Part shown: positions 46,274 through 54,512 of the stretch, in pieces
Layout: every line of letters starts with the position of its first letter
Position numbering within the stretch: position 1 is the stretch's first letter
Source of the DNA: CAYPIE01 sp964410665
GTDB lineage: Bacteria; Planctomycetota; Planctomycetia; Gemmatales; Gemmataceae
Assembly: GCA_964410665.1 (NCBI GenBank)
Contig: CAYPIE010000014.1
Coordinates: 1-64,000, forward strand
DNA: 64,000 nucleotides
Reading direction: 5' to 3'
Notes under the pieces: generated by a model
What the model saw: only the letters and a program-made list of their open reading frames with translations
What the model was told of the DNA's origin: nothing
Database searches by the model: none
Program-made: the position numbers and the translations under genes

Positions 46274-46774
46274 ATGAGTTTCGGGGAAGATGCGGGAACT
46301 GAGTTTGCCACTGCACGGGGACGTGACTGGCCGAGTGTCCGGCAATTCAACGTCTTCTTAGAAAATCGTGTAGGCGGCTTGATGGATGTGGTACGGCGCT
46401 TTGAGAGTGCCCGGATTCGTATCGTCTCCCTGACGGTGGTCGAATCCGCCGATTGCGCCATCATTCGGATTGTCTTGTCCAACCCCGAACGCGCTTATGA
46501 AATTCTGCGACTGGCCAAACTCCCTTTCACCGAGAGTGATCTGCTCGTGGTGCAGATCCCTGACGGTCCGCAGCCCTTGCTCGACATCCTCAAAACGCTC
46601 CTGGCCGGTGAAATCAATATCCACTACGCCTATCCCCTGCTGGTCGGCGTAGGACCTATGGGCTACACGGCCCTGGCCTTGCATGTCGAGAACCATGAAG
46701 ACGCGGTGCAGACGCTGCAGCGCGAGGGCTTCACTATCTATACCGACAGCGACCTCGAAGAAATCTCCGAATGA
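46274..46774 (+). CDS. Protein with tandem ACT domains
   Basis: The 166-residue protein consists of two ACT-like units, the first starting at RQFNVFLENRVGGLMDVVRR and the second at INIHYAYPLLVGVGPMGYTA. ACT pairs usually bind amino acids and regulate metabolic enzymes; no catalytic domain is attached here. It is preceded by a good promoter and AGGAG, and overlaps the CbiX-like gene as ATGA. In planctomycetes such proteins are often annotated near acetolactate synthase, but there is no such gene here. Partner enzyme unknown. Confidence 0.85.
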   Translation: MSFGEDAGTEFATARGRDWPSVRQFNVFLENRVGGLMDVVRRFESARIRIVSLTVVESADCAIIRIVLSNPERAYEILRLAKLPFTESDLLVVQIPDGPQPLLDILKTLLAGEINIHYAYPLLVGVGPMGYTALALHVENHEDAVQTLQREGFTIYTDSDLEEISE

Positions 46775-47166
46775 CCATCACGGAATCGACTTCTCCGACC
46801 GCGTTGCTATTGATCGCTCATGGCAGCCGGATCATCCAGGCCAATTCCGATCTGGATCATGTGGCCGGGCAAATCCTTGAGCGCGGCAACTTTCCGATTG
46901 TGCAGACGTCCTACTTAGAACTGGCAGAACCCGATATCGAAACCGGCGGCGTTTGCTGTGTGGAGCAAGGGGCCACTCGGGTCATCATGCTCCCCTACTT
47001 CCTGTCTGCAGGAATCCACGTCCGCCAGGATCTTGAGCAAGTCCGCGAGCGTCTGGCGAACCGTTTTCCCGCCGTCCGCTTCATCCTAGGCGAACCCCTG
47101 GGACGTCACCCCTTGCTGATCGACATTGTCGCCGCCCGCGCCGCCGAGGCGGATACCCAATCCTAA
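46771..47166 (+). CDS. CbiX/SirB-type chelatase-like protein
   Basis: The 131-residue protein is the size of a single-domain CbiX or SirB-like chelatase. It has the active-site-like LLIAHGSR at the start, then YLELAEPDIETG and the second conserved block VIMLPYFLSAGIHVRQDL, whose His matches the metal-inserting histidine. Such enzymes insert cobalt or iron into sirohydrochlorin. It is coupled to the ACT protein by an ATGA overlap. The next gene is convergent, 6 bases away. Confidence 0.85.
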   Translation: MTITESTSPTALLLIAHGSRIIQANSDLDHVAGQILERGNFPIVQTSYLELAEPDIETGGVCCVEQGATRVIMLPYFLSAGIHVRQDLEQVRERLANRFPAVRFILGEPLGRHPLLIDIVAARAAEADTQS

Positions 47167-47172
47167 GCGCCC

Positions 47173-48729
47173 TCATTCCCCAATCGCTTGCCGATACTGC
47201 GTGAGCAACTTCTCGGCCAGATCAGGCCTTACCATGCGGACATAGGCAATTTTGCCACGCAGCCAAGCCGCGAAATGCGGCTGCTCGTCACGATTCTGTG
47301 CCTCCAGGCCGGTCTTGGCGGCCTGGTGCAGGATCGCTCGTAGCCGCCGGAGTTCGCGACGGGAAAGATTGACTTTCTCATTGACCACCACCCCCGTCAC
47401 CGTCTGGGCGGTGTTGCGGCGTAATACCCGCGTCTTCTTGGAATTGATCCGAAACCCTTCTTCGCCGGCAATGTGCCGTACCCGCGCCATTAAATAGCCC
47501 ACCTTGCTGTTCAGCTCTGCCGGGCCGGACAGGGTCAGATCATCGGCATAGCGGGTATATACCAGCCCCATCTTGTCCGCCAAGCCCTTCAGTCGGCGAT
47601 CCAGCCGGCGGGCAATTTGGTTCGACAGCGCCGGCGAGGTCGATGCCCCTTGCGGCAATCCACGCGGTCCGGTGGCCACATAGTAATGCGTTCCAGCGTA
47701 CTCCACCGCCTCACGGGGGCATTCGGTACACAGCAAGGCAAGGATGGTCGCCACCGCTCCCGAGTACCCCAACCGCTGAAACAAGGCCCGAATGCGAACC
47801 CAGGAAATGCTAGGAAAGAAGTTCTCCAGGTCCAGGTTCAGGATCACCGGTTGACCGACATGTGGCTGAGCATTGGTCAGGACATTGCGACCACGCACAA
47901 AGCCATGAGCCATCTCCTCGACCGGTAGTTTGTTCAGGATCTCACGGAAGATCCATTGCTGCGTCTGGGCCAACGACGCATGCGGTGCGCTTAACCGCCG
48001 GACGCCACCGGAGCGTTTGGGTACCTCGAAGTGGACATAGTGCAATCGAGTCGCCACCTCGGTATGAAACGCCAGCCAACGGAGCCGGGGGACCTCGATT
48101 CCCAATGCACCAGCCAGTTCGGCTGCGGTGGCCACGACGGGCAGTCCAAGTTGCTCCAGCTTCGCCACGTCGCTCTGCCGATCGTTGAGCCGTGCCGAAA
48201 CGCCCTGGCCGAGAAAAAGAATGTCATTGGCTCGCCGAAAGGCGACAGCCTCGGCATGCAGGCGATTCCGCTCGGCCGCGGCAGCCTTTTTCTCCGCTTT
48301 GAGCCGTTGCCGGGCTTCTCGGTCGGCCTCGACCGCCGCCTCACCAGCCTTGCCGGCCTTCTCCTCGACCACAACCATGGCCTTTTCCAGACGTTCAAAC
48401 TCGATCGCCGTCTGCAGGATCTGGTCGAGCTGTTCGGGAGTCAGATAGCCCTGAGTCAGCAAGGCGCGGTTGATCAGCCGAGTTCGTTCATCAGCGACCG
48501 GGATGGTGCCTCGAAAAGTGAATCGCCAGTCACCAGAGCGGATAAGCGCTTCGAGGGAGGTGCGTAGCTCATCGCTGGTAATTGGTAGCAGTTCGCTGGC
48601 ATCGAGTTGGAGGTCTTGGGCTGCTTTGGGGCCTTGGCTGTCCGACTTGGTGGCACTTTCTGCAGCCTTCTTCTTGGGTTCCTCCTTGGTCAGCCCCAGA
48701 AGCTCAATGAGGCGGTCCAGTGCATTCAT
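47173..48729 (-). CDS. Retron-type reverse transcriptase with long N-terminal extension
   Basis: This 518-residue protein is a reverse transcriptase with retron hallmarks. The catalytic core spans about residues 235-455: LNLDLENFFPSI (catalytic Asp), GLPQGASTSPALSN (358-370), the YADD active site (394-397), and the retron-diagnostic NAQPH (NAxxH, 286-290) and VTG (444-446) motifs. Before it lie about 230 residues: a charged region, a helical stretch rich in Glu, Lys and Ala (112-165) and the motif ILFLGQGVS (170-178). The architecture recalls, from memory, myxobacterial retron RTs such as those of Mx162. A 201-base gap upstream folds into a candidate msr-msd. No effector gene adjoins: the upstream neighbour is an aminotransferase and the downstream one a convergent chelatase. 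Retron type is undetermined. Confidence 0.88.
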   Translation of the reverse strand: MNALDRLIELLGLTKEEPKKKAAESATKSDSQGPKAAQDLQLDASELLPITSDELRTSLEALIRSGDWRFTFRGTIPVADERTRLINRALLTQGYLTPEQLDQILQTAIEFERLEKAMVVVEEKAGKAGEAAVEADREARQRLKAEKKAAAAERNRLHAEAVAFRRANDILFLGQGVSARLNDRQSDVAKLEQLGLPVVATAAELAGALGIEVPRLRWLAFHTEVATRLHYVHFEVPKRSGGVRRLSAPHASLAQTQQWIFREILNKLPVEEMAHGFVRGRNVLTNAQPHVGQPVILNLDLENFFPSISWVRIRALFQRLGYSGAVATILALLCTECPREAVEYAGTHYYVATGPRGLPQGASTSPALSNQIARRLDRRLKGLADKMGLVYTRYADDLTLSGPAELNSKVGYLMARVRHIAGEEGFRINSKKTRVLRRNTAQTVTGVVVNEKVNLSRRELRRLRAILHQAAKTGLEAQNRDEQPHFAAWLRGKIAYVRMVRPDLAEKLLTQYRQAIGE

Positions 48730-48884
48730 TCGCTCATCCGATCGGGGTTCGGGGATTGTGATCAGCGCAGGCTCCAGACGAATGTCCGGAGCAGGTCTTC
48801 AACCCATTGACGGGTTGACCTTCCGAGTGCCGAGCTGTTGCAAAGTATGCGAAGTACGCGTTCGGCAGTCCGATCCTAGCGAAT
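48728..48884 (-). ncRNA. Candidate retron msr-msd RNA
   Basis: On the minus strand, just before the RT start, an outer inverted repeat joins ATTCGCT plus GATCGG (48884-48870) with CCGATC plus AGCGAAT (48745-48728), 13 bp with an internal loop; it resembles a1/a2 and its far end covers the RT start codon. Inside lie three hairpins: TGCCGA/TCGGCA (48867-48828); AGGTC-AACCC/GGGTT-GACCT with a 3-base bulge (48821-48793); and GCTCCGGAC/GTCTGGAGC around ATTC (48792-48771, one G-U pair). The number and order fit an msr followed by an msd. The branching guanosine and the msr/msd border are not identified. A Rho-type terminator for the aminotransferase is the main alternative. Confidence 0.5.
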
Positions 48885-48930
48885 TGTTTTCGCGCAGTGT
48901 CTGGCGAAAGTCAATCAGATTTCGCGTCGC

Positions 48931-50112
48931 TCAGCTCAGTCCCGCATAAACCGTTTCCGCTGCCGCCACCCCCACGCCGGGTTCAACCCGGCTACCCTGA
49001 TGCCGCAAACAATGCTCCAGCCCTGAGAGCACCTGGTAGACTGCATTGGGTCGACTGTTTTGCCCCATCAGCCCGATGCGCCAAGCCTTCCCCTTAAACT
49101 CGCCCAGCCCTCCGCCAATCTCGATGCCAAACTCCGTCAGCATCATCTTGCGCACCGCCGCGTCATCGATTCCTTCGGGGATCCGGACCGCATTCAATTG
49201 CGGCAACTGATACCCCTCGGGAGCGAGATAGTGCAAGCCCAGGGCATTCAACCCCGCCTTGAGGGCTTGATGGTTCCGCTGGTGTCGCTCCCAGCGCGCC
49301 GGTAGCCCCTCCTCCAGAACCAACCGACAGCCCTCCCGCAGCGCATAGATCATGGTGATCGGGGCAGTGTGATGGTACATCCGCTCAGCACCCCAATACT
49401 TCATGACGATGGTCAGGTCCAGATACCAGCTTTGCACCTTGGTCTTGCGCTGGCGAATCACCTCAGCAGCCCGCTCACTAACACTGACCGGTGACAGCCC
49501 GGGGGGACAAGCCAGCCCCTTCTGCGAGCAGCTATAAATGGCATCGATCTCCCAGGCATCGACTTCGACGGGGACACACCCCAACGAGGTGACCGCATCG
49601 ACTAATAACAACGCCTCATGGGCATGACATAGCTTGCCTAACTCCTCAATCGGTTGCCAGGCCCCCGTCGAGGTCTCGGCCTGGACAATCCCTACCACCT
49701 TGGGACGGAACTCGGTGATGGCCGCACGGATTGCGTCCAGGTCAATCACCTGCCCCCAGGGTCGCTCGAGCACCTTGAGCTCGAGGCCGATGCGACTCGC
49801 GATCTCGACCATCCGCGCACCGAAGAACCCCTTCTGGCAGATGAGCAAGCGATCCCCGGGTTCGAGCAGATTCACCAGGCACGCCTCCATCCCGGCCATG
49901 CCGGTAGCACTGACCGGGAAGGTCAGGGCATTCTTCGTGCGATAGATGTCGCGCAGCATCTGCTGCGTCTCCGACATCATCTCGAGAAACTGCGGATCGA
50001 GGTGGCCCAATAAGGGCGTCGTCATCGCACTGAGCACGCGCGGATGCACATCACTAGGACCAGGCCCGAGCAAGAGCCGGGGCGAGGGGTTCAGTTGACC
50101 GGGGATTACCAT
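48931..50112 (-). CDS. Class V aminotransferase (alanine-glyoxylate/serine-pyruvate type)
   Basis: The 393-residue enzyme has the fold-type I class V features: LLLGPGPSDVHPRVLSAM at the start, VSATGMAGMEA for the PLP phosphate, VDAVTSLGCVPVEVDAW, and the PLP lysine in CSQKGLACPPG. The Arg of RIGLMG near the C-terminus binds the substrate carboxylate in relatives. It probably transaminates glyoxylate, pyruvate or serine. ATG 50112 is preceded by GGAG. The MFS permease gene lies 45 bases upstream on the same strand. Confidence 0.9.
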   Translation of the reverse strand: MVIPGQLNPSPRLLLGPGPSDVHPRVLSAMTTPLLGHLDPQFLEMMSETQQMLRDIYRTKNALTFPVSATGMAGMEACLVNLLEPGDRLLICQKGFFGARMVEIASRIGLELKVLERPWGQVIDLDAIRAAITEFRPKVVGIVQAETSTGAWQPIEELGKLCHAHEALLLVDAVTSLGCVPVEVDAWEIDAIYSCSQKGLACPPGLSPVSVSERAAEVIRQRKTKVQSWYLDLTIVMKYWGAERMYHHTAPITMIYALREGCRLVLEEGLPARWERHQRNHQALKAGLNALGLHYLAPEGYQLPQLNAVRIPEGIDDAAVRKMMLTEFGIEIGGGLGEFKGKAWRIGLMGQNSRPNAVYQVLSGLEHCLRHQGSRVEPGVGVAAAETVYAGLS

Positions 50113-50157
50113 GGATGGACTCCAGAGGCCGTTAGCGACCCGTTCTCGCGAAGACGG

Positions 50158-51663
50158 TTATACCTTGGACTCGGACTCGGGCGGCCGTTCCGCGGCCGGC
50201 CTGGACTCGGACTCCGCGGCAACCGCTGCGTCCGCCTGCGCGCCGAGCACCAGGAGCTCTGGGTCCTCGGCGATCGGCTCGCTAGTCGACGGCGTCGCCC
50301 CCGGTCGAGCTGGCTCGGTCCGGAAGAACAGCAGGAAGACCACGCTGATCACCGCCGCCATCAGACACGGGATCAGCCACACCTCGGTCCAGTTGGTCTG
50401 CGTCCCCAAAGTGTAGTGGTTTTTGACCAGAGCCGCCAGGTAGTTGCCGCTCAGGAAGCCCACCCCCGTGACCGAGAAAACCATGATGCCTTGGGCGCTA
50501 GCCCGCAAGTGCGGCGGCGCCTTTTGATCCACGTAAATATTGCCCACGATGAAAAAGAAGCTAAAGCACAGCCCATGCAGGGGCAGCCCGATTCCCACCA
50601 CCAGCGGAATGGCCCCGGTGGCAAACAAGGCATTGCGTAGAACCCAACCCACGAGCCCCAACAACATCATCCCCTTGATACCCAGCCGCGGCAGGGCCAA
50701 CGGGAACAGCAGCATGCACACCACCTCCGCCGCCTGCGACAGCGCCTGGACCGCAGTCGGCTTGGGCGCCCCCAGGTCGGTCAGGAACTTGTTCGCGTAC
50801 AACGCGTAAAACTGCTGCACCGCCGACAGCCCGATGGCACACAGCACGAAGACCGCGAACGGCACCTCACGCAACAGCTTCAGCGCCGGCAACCCAAGCA
50901 TCTGCGTCAGTGTCGTACCCCGATTGATCGGCGGCGTGTTCGGCAGGAACAGCGCGTAAGCCCCCATCCCTAGCGACACGGCCCCGGCCAGCCGCAGCGG
51001 CTGTGCCGAGATTGGGTCCAAGACCAAGCCGATCAACAGCGCGCTGACGATCCAGCCGATGGTGCCCATGACCCGCACGCTGCCGAAGCTCCGCTTGGGG
51101 TCGGCCAGGTTGCGCAGGCTGGTGACGTTGCACAGCATGCCGCAGATCAGAGTGACGATCGAGTAGAACAGCATGAGCACGAACAGCGGCCCGAAGGTGT
51201 TGCTGACCACGTGCAGCATGGCCGGGTCCTGGTTGACTTGCTCGACAACCTCCTGGGCCTGGGCCCGCAGCACCGGGTCGCCCGACTCAAGCGCCTCCGC
51301 TGCGGTCACGCCGCCGACCTGGTGACCGGACAATAGCTCGGTGAACGTCGCCTCGATCAGAGGCGCCCGCTGTTCACACCACCAAGCCGCCGCAAACATA
51401 AACAGGCCACCGCACACGTAGAACACCACCATGATCCGCTGGGCCGAGAACAGCCGGTCGGCGAGCAGGCCGACCAGCAACGGGGCCAGCAGGCCGGCCA
51501 CGGCAAGCGTCGAGTAGATCAGGCTGTTTAGGCTGGCGGAGAAATTCAACCCCCCGTCGAGTGGGGAGCTCATCAGGTAGGTGGCCAGGGTGACCATCCA
51601 CGACCCAAGAATCAGGAAGTGGAAAAACATCATGACCGACAGGCGCAAGCGAATACTGTTCAT
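50158..51663 (-). CDS. MFS permease, nucleoside-H+ symporter-like (NHS) family
   Basis: The 501-residue protein has about twelve membrane helices in an MFS layout. The N-terminus (MNSIRLRLSVMMFFHFLILG) and the stretch KRSFGSVRVMGTIGWIVSAL resemble NupG/XapB-type symporters, which planctomycetes commonly carry. A long loop follows helix 3-4 (EATFTELLSGHQVGGVTA...) and the C-terminal tail is acidic. The transported solute is likely a nucleoside or sugar but cannot be fixed. It lies between the PPC protein gene and the aminotransferase on the same strand. Confidence 0.85.
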   Translation of the reverse strand: MNSIRLRLSVMMFFHFLILGSWMVTLATYLMSSPLDGGLNFSASLNSLIYSTLAVAGLLAPLLVGLLADRLFSAQRIMVVFYVCGGLFMFAAAWWCEQRAPLIEATFTELLSGHQVGGVTAAEALESGDPVLRAQAQEVVEQVNQDPAMLHVVSNTFGPLFVLMLFYSIVTLICGMLCNVTSLRNLADPKRSFGSVRVMGTIGWIVSALLIGLVLDPISAQPLRLAGAVSLGMGAYALFLPNTPPINRGTTLTQMLGLPALKLLREVPFAVFVLCAIGLSAVQQFYALYANKFLTDLGAPKPTAVQALSQAAEVVCMLLFPLALPRLGIKGMMLLGLVGWVLRNALFATGAIPLVVGIGLPLHGLCFSFFFIVGNIYVDQKAPPHLRASAQGIMVFSVTGVGFLSGNYLAALVKNHYTLGTQTNWTEVWLIPCLMAAVISVVFLLFFRTEPARPGATPSTSEPIAEDPELLVLGAQADAAVAAESESRPAAERPPESESKV

Positions 51664-51744
51664 TGGGCCCCCACGCTCGAAAACTCATGGGGGCATTCTA
51701 CTGGCTGCACCGGCAGCGGGAAGGTGCCCGCTTCGGATCCCCGG

Positions 51745-54273
51745 TCAGTCCTTCTCGGCCTCGGCTGCGGGCACGCTCAACAGCAGCGGCGTCTCGCTGC
51801 TCAGCTGAGCACGGTCCAGCTTTCCGGCCACCCGGACCTGGTATTCCGACCGCTCGGTCGGCTTGGCGTTGTCCTTCGCCTTGAGCTTGAGCTCGGCCCG
51901 GTTGGCATCCGCAGCCACCTTGACCTTGGCCGCGCTGACGTCCTTGTGGTCCTTGGCCGCCACCAGTTCGACCACCAACTCCCCGTCGTAGCCGTGCAGC
52001 CGCTTCAGCTCGACCATAAGACCGACCTCCTGGCCCGGGGCAACGCGGACCTCAGCCGGGGCCAGCACGACGTCGGCAAAGCGGTCATACACCGTCAACT
52101 TGACCGGCGGCGTCGACTGATACACCGTAACGTTTTCCTTCTTTTTCTCGGTCCGCTGGTAGGGGAACTGGGCGAAGCCGCGGAAGACCAGGTTGTACTC
52201 GCCAGGAAGCGTGTCGTTGGGCAGGTTGAATTGCACGGTCTGTTCTTTCTCGTCGGCCGGCAGGTTGAAGTTGGGCATGTTGACTTCCTGGCCGTTTTTG
52301 CGGCGTGCTTCGCTCACCCCCTGACATTGCACGTTGGCCTTGAAGTCCTTATCGTACTTCTTCAGCTGATACTTCAGCTGCACGCGACCGCCAACCGGCA
52401 CAGCAACCTCGGGAGTCTTGCTACGGATGGCAAACGGTCCCTTGGGTGCGACGGCCACATGCAGGTTGCCAGCGAGGCGACTCGGTGCAGGGATACGAAT
52501 ATTGTTCTGCTGATTGGTCCCCCAGACCTGGCAGCCAATCCGGGCCGTACGACGGATCTGCTGACCATTGACCATGGCTTTCCCTGTCACCTGCAGGGGA
52601 CCCGTCCAAGGGGGAGCCTCCTCGGCTGCGGTTAGGACCAGCCGGGTGTCGCGTTGCCGTCGACCGACCACCTGTGGGGGGCAATCCACGCCTTCGGGCA
52701 ACCCAGCAACCTCGACGGTTACCGGACCCTGAAAGCCGTCCTGGCGGATACAAACAAGTTGTAGATCTTCACTTGCCCCCTGGCGGACAATACAACCCAC
52801 TGCTGCGGGGTTTGCATTGCCAACAACCAACAAGCGAAAATCTGGTTCGGGTGGGCATAGTCGGACTCGATAGATGAGTCGGGCGGCAACACGCCGGTCC
52901 ACGGACCGCGTGCCCACCATCAGTTGGTACTCCCCGTCGGCTGGGACGGTGACCAGCGCCTTAGGATCGCTGGTGTAGGTAAAAAACATGCCCGCCGACT
53001 GCGGGATCTCTGGGTGGTCATCATACTCGCCGAGAATCTGCCCGTTCTCCACCCGCCTCAGCACCAGATATAGATTCAGGGCGGAGCCCAGCCGGTCGGC
53101 GAATCCCTCGATGCTCAACACCTGGCCCTTGGCAGCAGTGAAGCGGTACCAGTCCTGTTCTCGCGAGGACCCCAACCGCCCGCACAGCTCACAGGGCAAG
53201 TCTACCGTCTGGGCGGTGTCCATACTGCCGTTGGCTTGGTTGTCCAGGCGAACCGGCGCCTTGGCAAAGCCCAGTAGCACCGGGTTGGAGGGTCCGGTCT
53301 TGCCATCGAGACGAAATGGGAATCCGTCGATGCTGGCCGCCGCCGGCGGTAGACTTCCGGGGAATGCCGTAGGAGATCCCGACCACTTCGGAGCCGTTAC
53401 CTGGGTCGTGAGCTTCTCGATGACTTGACCGTCCATCGTCTCGATTTTCCCTCCGGGCAGATTGCGGCCAATCACCTCGACTTGGGCCGTCTGCCCCGGT
53501 GCGACCACCGGGGGATAGACCGCGTCAATCACCGGGCCGCGACTGAGAGACAGGCGATAGAAGTATTCCGGGCCGCCGTGTAAATAGGCTGTCTCACTGA
53601 GCCTCAGTAGGTAATCGCCATCGGCTGGCAGTCGACAGTCGAGCAACACATCCCCGTCGCTCATCGGCCGACCCTTAGCCACCAGCAGGTCGTGGTCATC
53701 GAACAGCCGCAGATCAGGCGTCAGCCGGCTGTCGATGCTAGTCGCTTGACAAGTGGCGAGCAGTCGCTCACCCTTGCGGCCAGAGAAGCGATAGTAGTCT
53801 ACGTCGGTTCGGTTCTGAATGTTGCCGGTCACAGTGCTGTCGGACTCGATGGGTTTGGCCTCAGGAACATCATTATTCGGCTCGATTTCCTGGTGTTCGC
53901 GGAGGGTGCCAACGACAAATAGCCGCGGATTGCTGACGCCCCATTTACCCATCACACGGACATCATAGGCCCCCGGCGGAGTGTCTGGAGCAATGCCGAT
54001 GGCATAACGGATCGGTGGCGGAGGGGCTTTGGGATCGGGTTTTTCCGGTGCTGGCGGATCGGGAAGCCGCTTGGCCGTGAGTCCTGGGTGACTGAATACC
54101 ACCGTGTCCAGCTCATCGAGATCGTTGCCGAGCATGGTGACCTCAACGGTTGTCCCGCGCTGACCACCACAAGGACTGAGGACTTGGAGATATGCCGATG
54201 GATAGACCTTTTGGGCCCAGGCGGGCGTGGCCATACCAATGAGAATGCAGGCAACACAGCCGAGCACACGCAT
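51745..54273 (-). CDS. Secreted protein with PPC (pre-peptidase C-terminal) domains
   Basis: The 842-residue exported protein has a signal peptide (CVACILIGMATPAWA). IPT-like beta domains alternate with two PPC-type domains: EIEPNNDVPEAKPI...DVDYYRFSGRKGERL (residues about 130-240) and NGSMDTAQTVDLPC...SREQDWYRFTAAKG (about 345-440). The remaining C-terminal 400 residues are beta-sandwich, ending in AELKLKAKDNAKPTERSEYQ. No protease domain is present; such proteins are common in planctomycetes, function unknown. It precedes the MFS gene on the same strand. Confidence 0.82.
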   Translation of the reverse strand: MRVLGCVACILIGMATPAWAQKVYPSAYLQVLSPCGGQRGTTVEVTMLGNDLDELDTVVFSHPGLTAKRLPDPPAPEKPDPKAPPPPIRYAIGIAPDTPPGAYDVRVMGKWGVSNPRLFVVGTLREHQEIEPNNDVPEAKPIESDSTVTGNIQNRTDVDYYRFSGRKGERLLATCQATSIDSRLTPDLRLFDDHDLLVAKGRPMSDGDVLLDCRLPADGDYLLRLSETAYLHGGPEYFYRLSLSRGPVIDAVYPPVVAPGQTAQVEVIGRNLPGGKIETMDGQVIEKLTTQVTAPKWSGSPTAFPGSLPPAAASIDGFPFRLDGKTGPSNPVLLGFAKAPVRLDNQANGSMDTAQTVDLPCELCGRLGSSREQDWYRFTAAKGQVLSIEGFADRLGSALNLYLVLRRVENGQILGEYDDHPEIPQSAGMFFTYTSDPKALVTVPADGEYQLMVGTRSVDRRVAARLIYRVRLCPPEPDFRLLVVGNANPAAVGCIVRQGASEDLQLVCIRQDGFQGPVTVEVAGLPEGVDCPPQVVGRRQRDTRLVLTAAEEAPPWTGPLQVTGKAMVNGQQIRRTARIGCQVWGTNQQNNIRIPAPSRLAGNLHVAVAPKGPFAIRSKTPEVAVPVGGRVQLKYQLKKYDKDFKANVQCQGVSEARRKNGQEVNMPNFNLPADEKEQTVQFNLPNDTLPGEYNLVFRGFAQFPYQRTEKKKENVTVYQSTPPVKLTVYDRFADVVLAPAEVRVAPGQEVGLMVELKRLHGYDGELVVELVAAKDHKDVSAAKVKVAADANRAELKLKAKDNAKPTERSEYQVRVAGKLDRAQLSSETPLLLSVPAAEAEKD

Positions 54274-54512
54274 GAGCTATTCTCCAAATGCGGGGCCAAA
54301 TAACGCTGAATCGCAGGGAAAGCGGGGCAGTTCGGCAGGTAAATGTACCGTAGCCGAGGCATGCACGCCTCGCAAGCAGATTGTTCGGGACAATCCGTAG
54401 GGCTGCCGGCGACCCGGCGACGATCTGCGAGCAAGTCCTGGCCTGCCGCCACTCCACAAGTCCGCTATAGTAAAGGAGGAATGATGAGCTCGACGATCTT
54501 AGGAGTCCCGCA

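Noticed and set aside
45706..46302. 198-codon frame between the ECF partner and the ACT gene
   Set aside because: Overlaps two real genes and the promoter at 46216; its product is Pro/Ser-rich and unconserved.
48770..48930. Terminator of the aminotransferase instead of a retron RNA
   Set aside because: Three hairpins inside an outer inverted repeat exceed what a terminator needs and there is no U tract; kept as an alternative but not preferred.
51619..52635. 338-codon plus-strand frame opposite the PPC protein
   Set aside because: Overlaps a signal-peptide-bearing multi-domain gene; the product has no domain or sensible composition.
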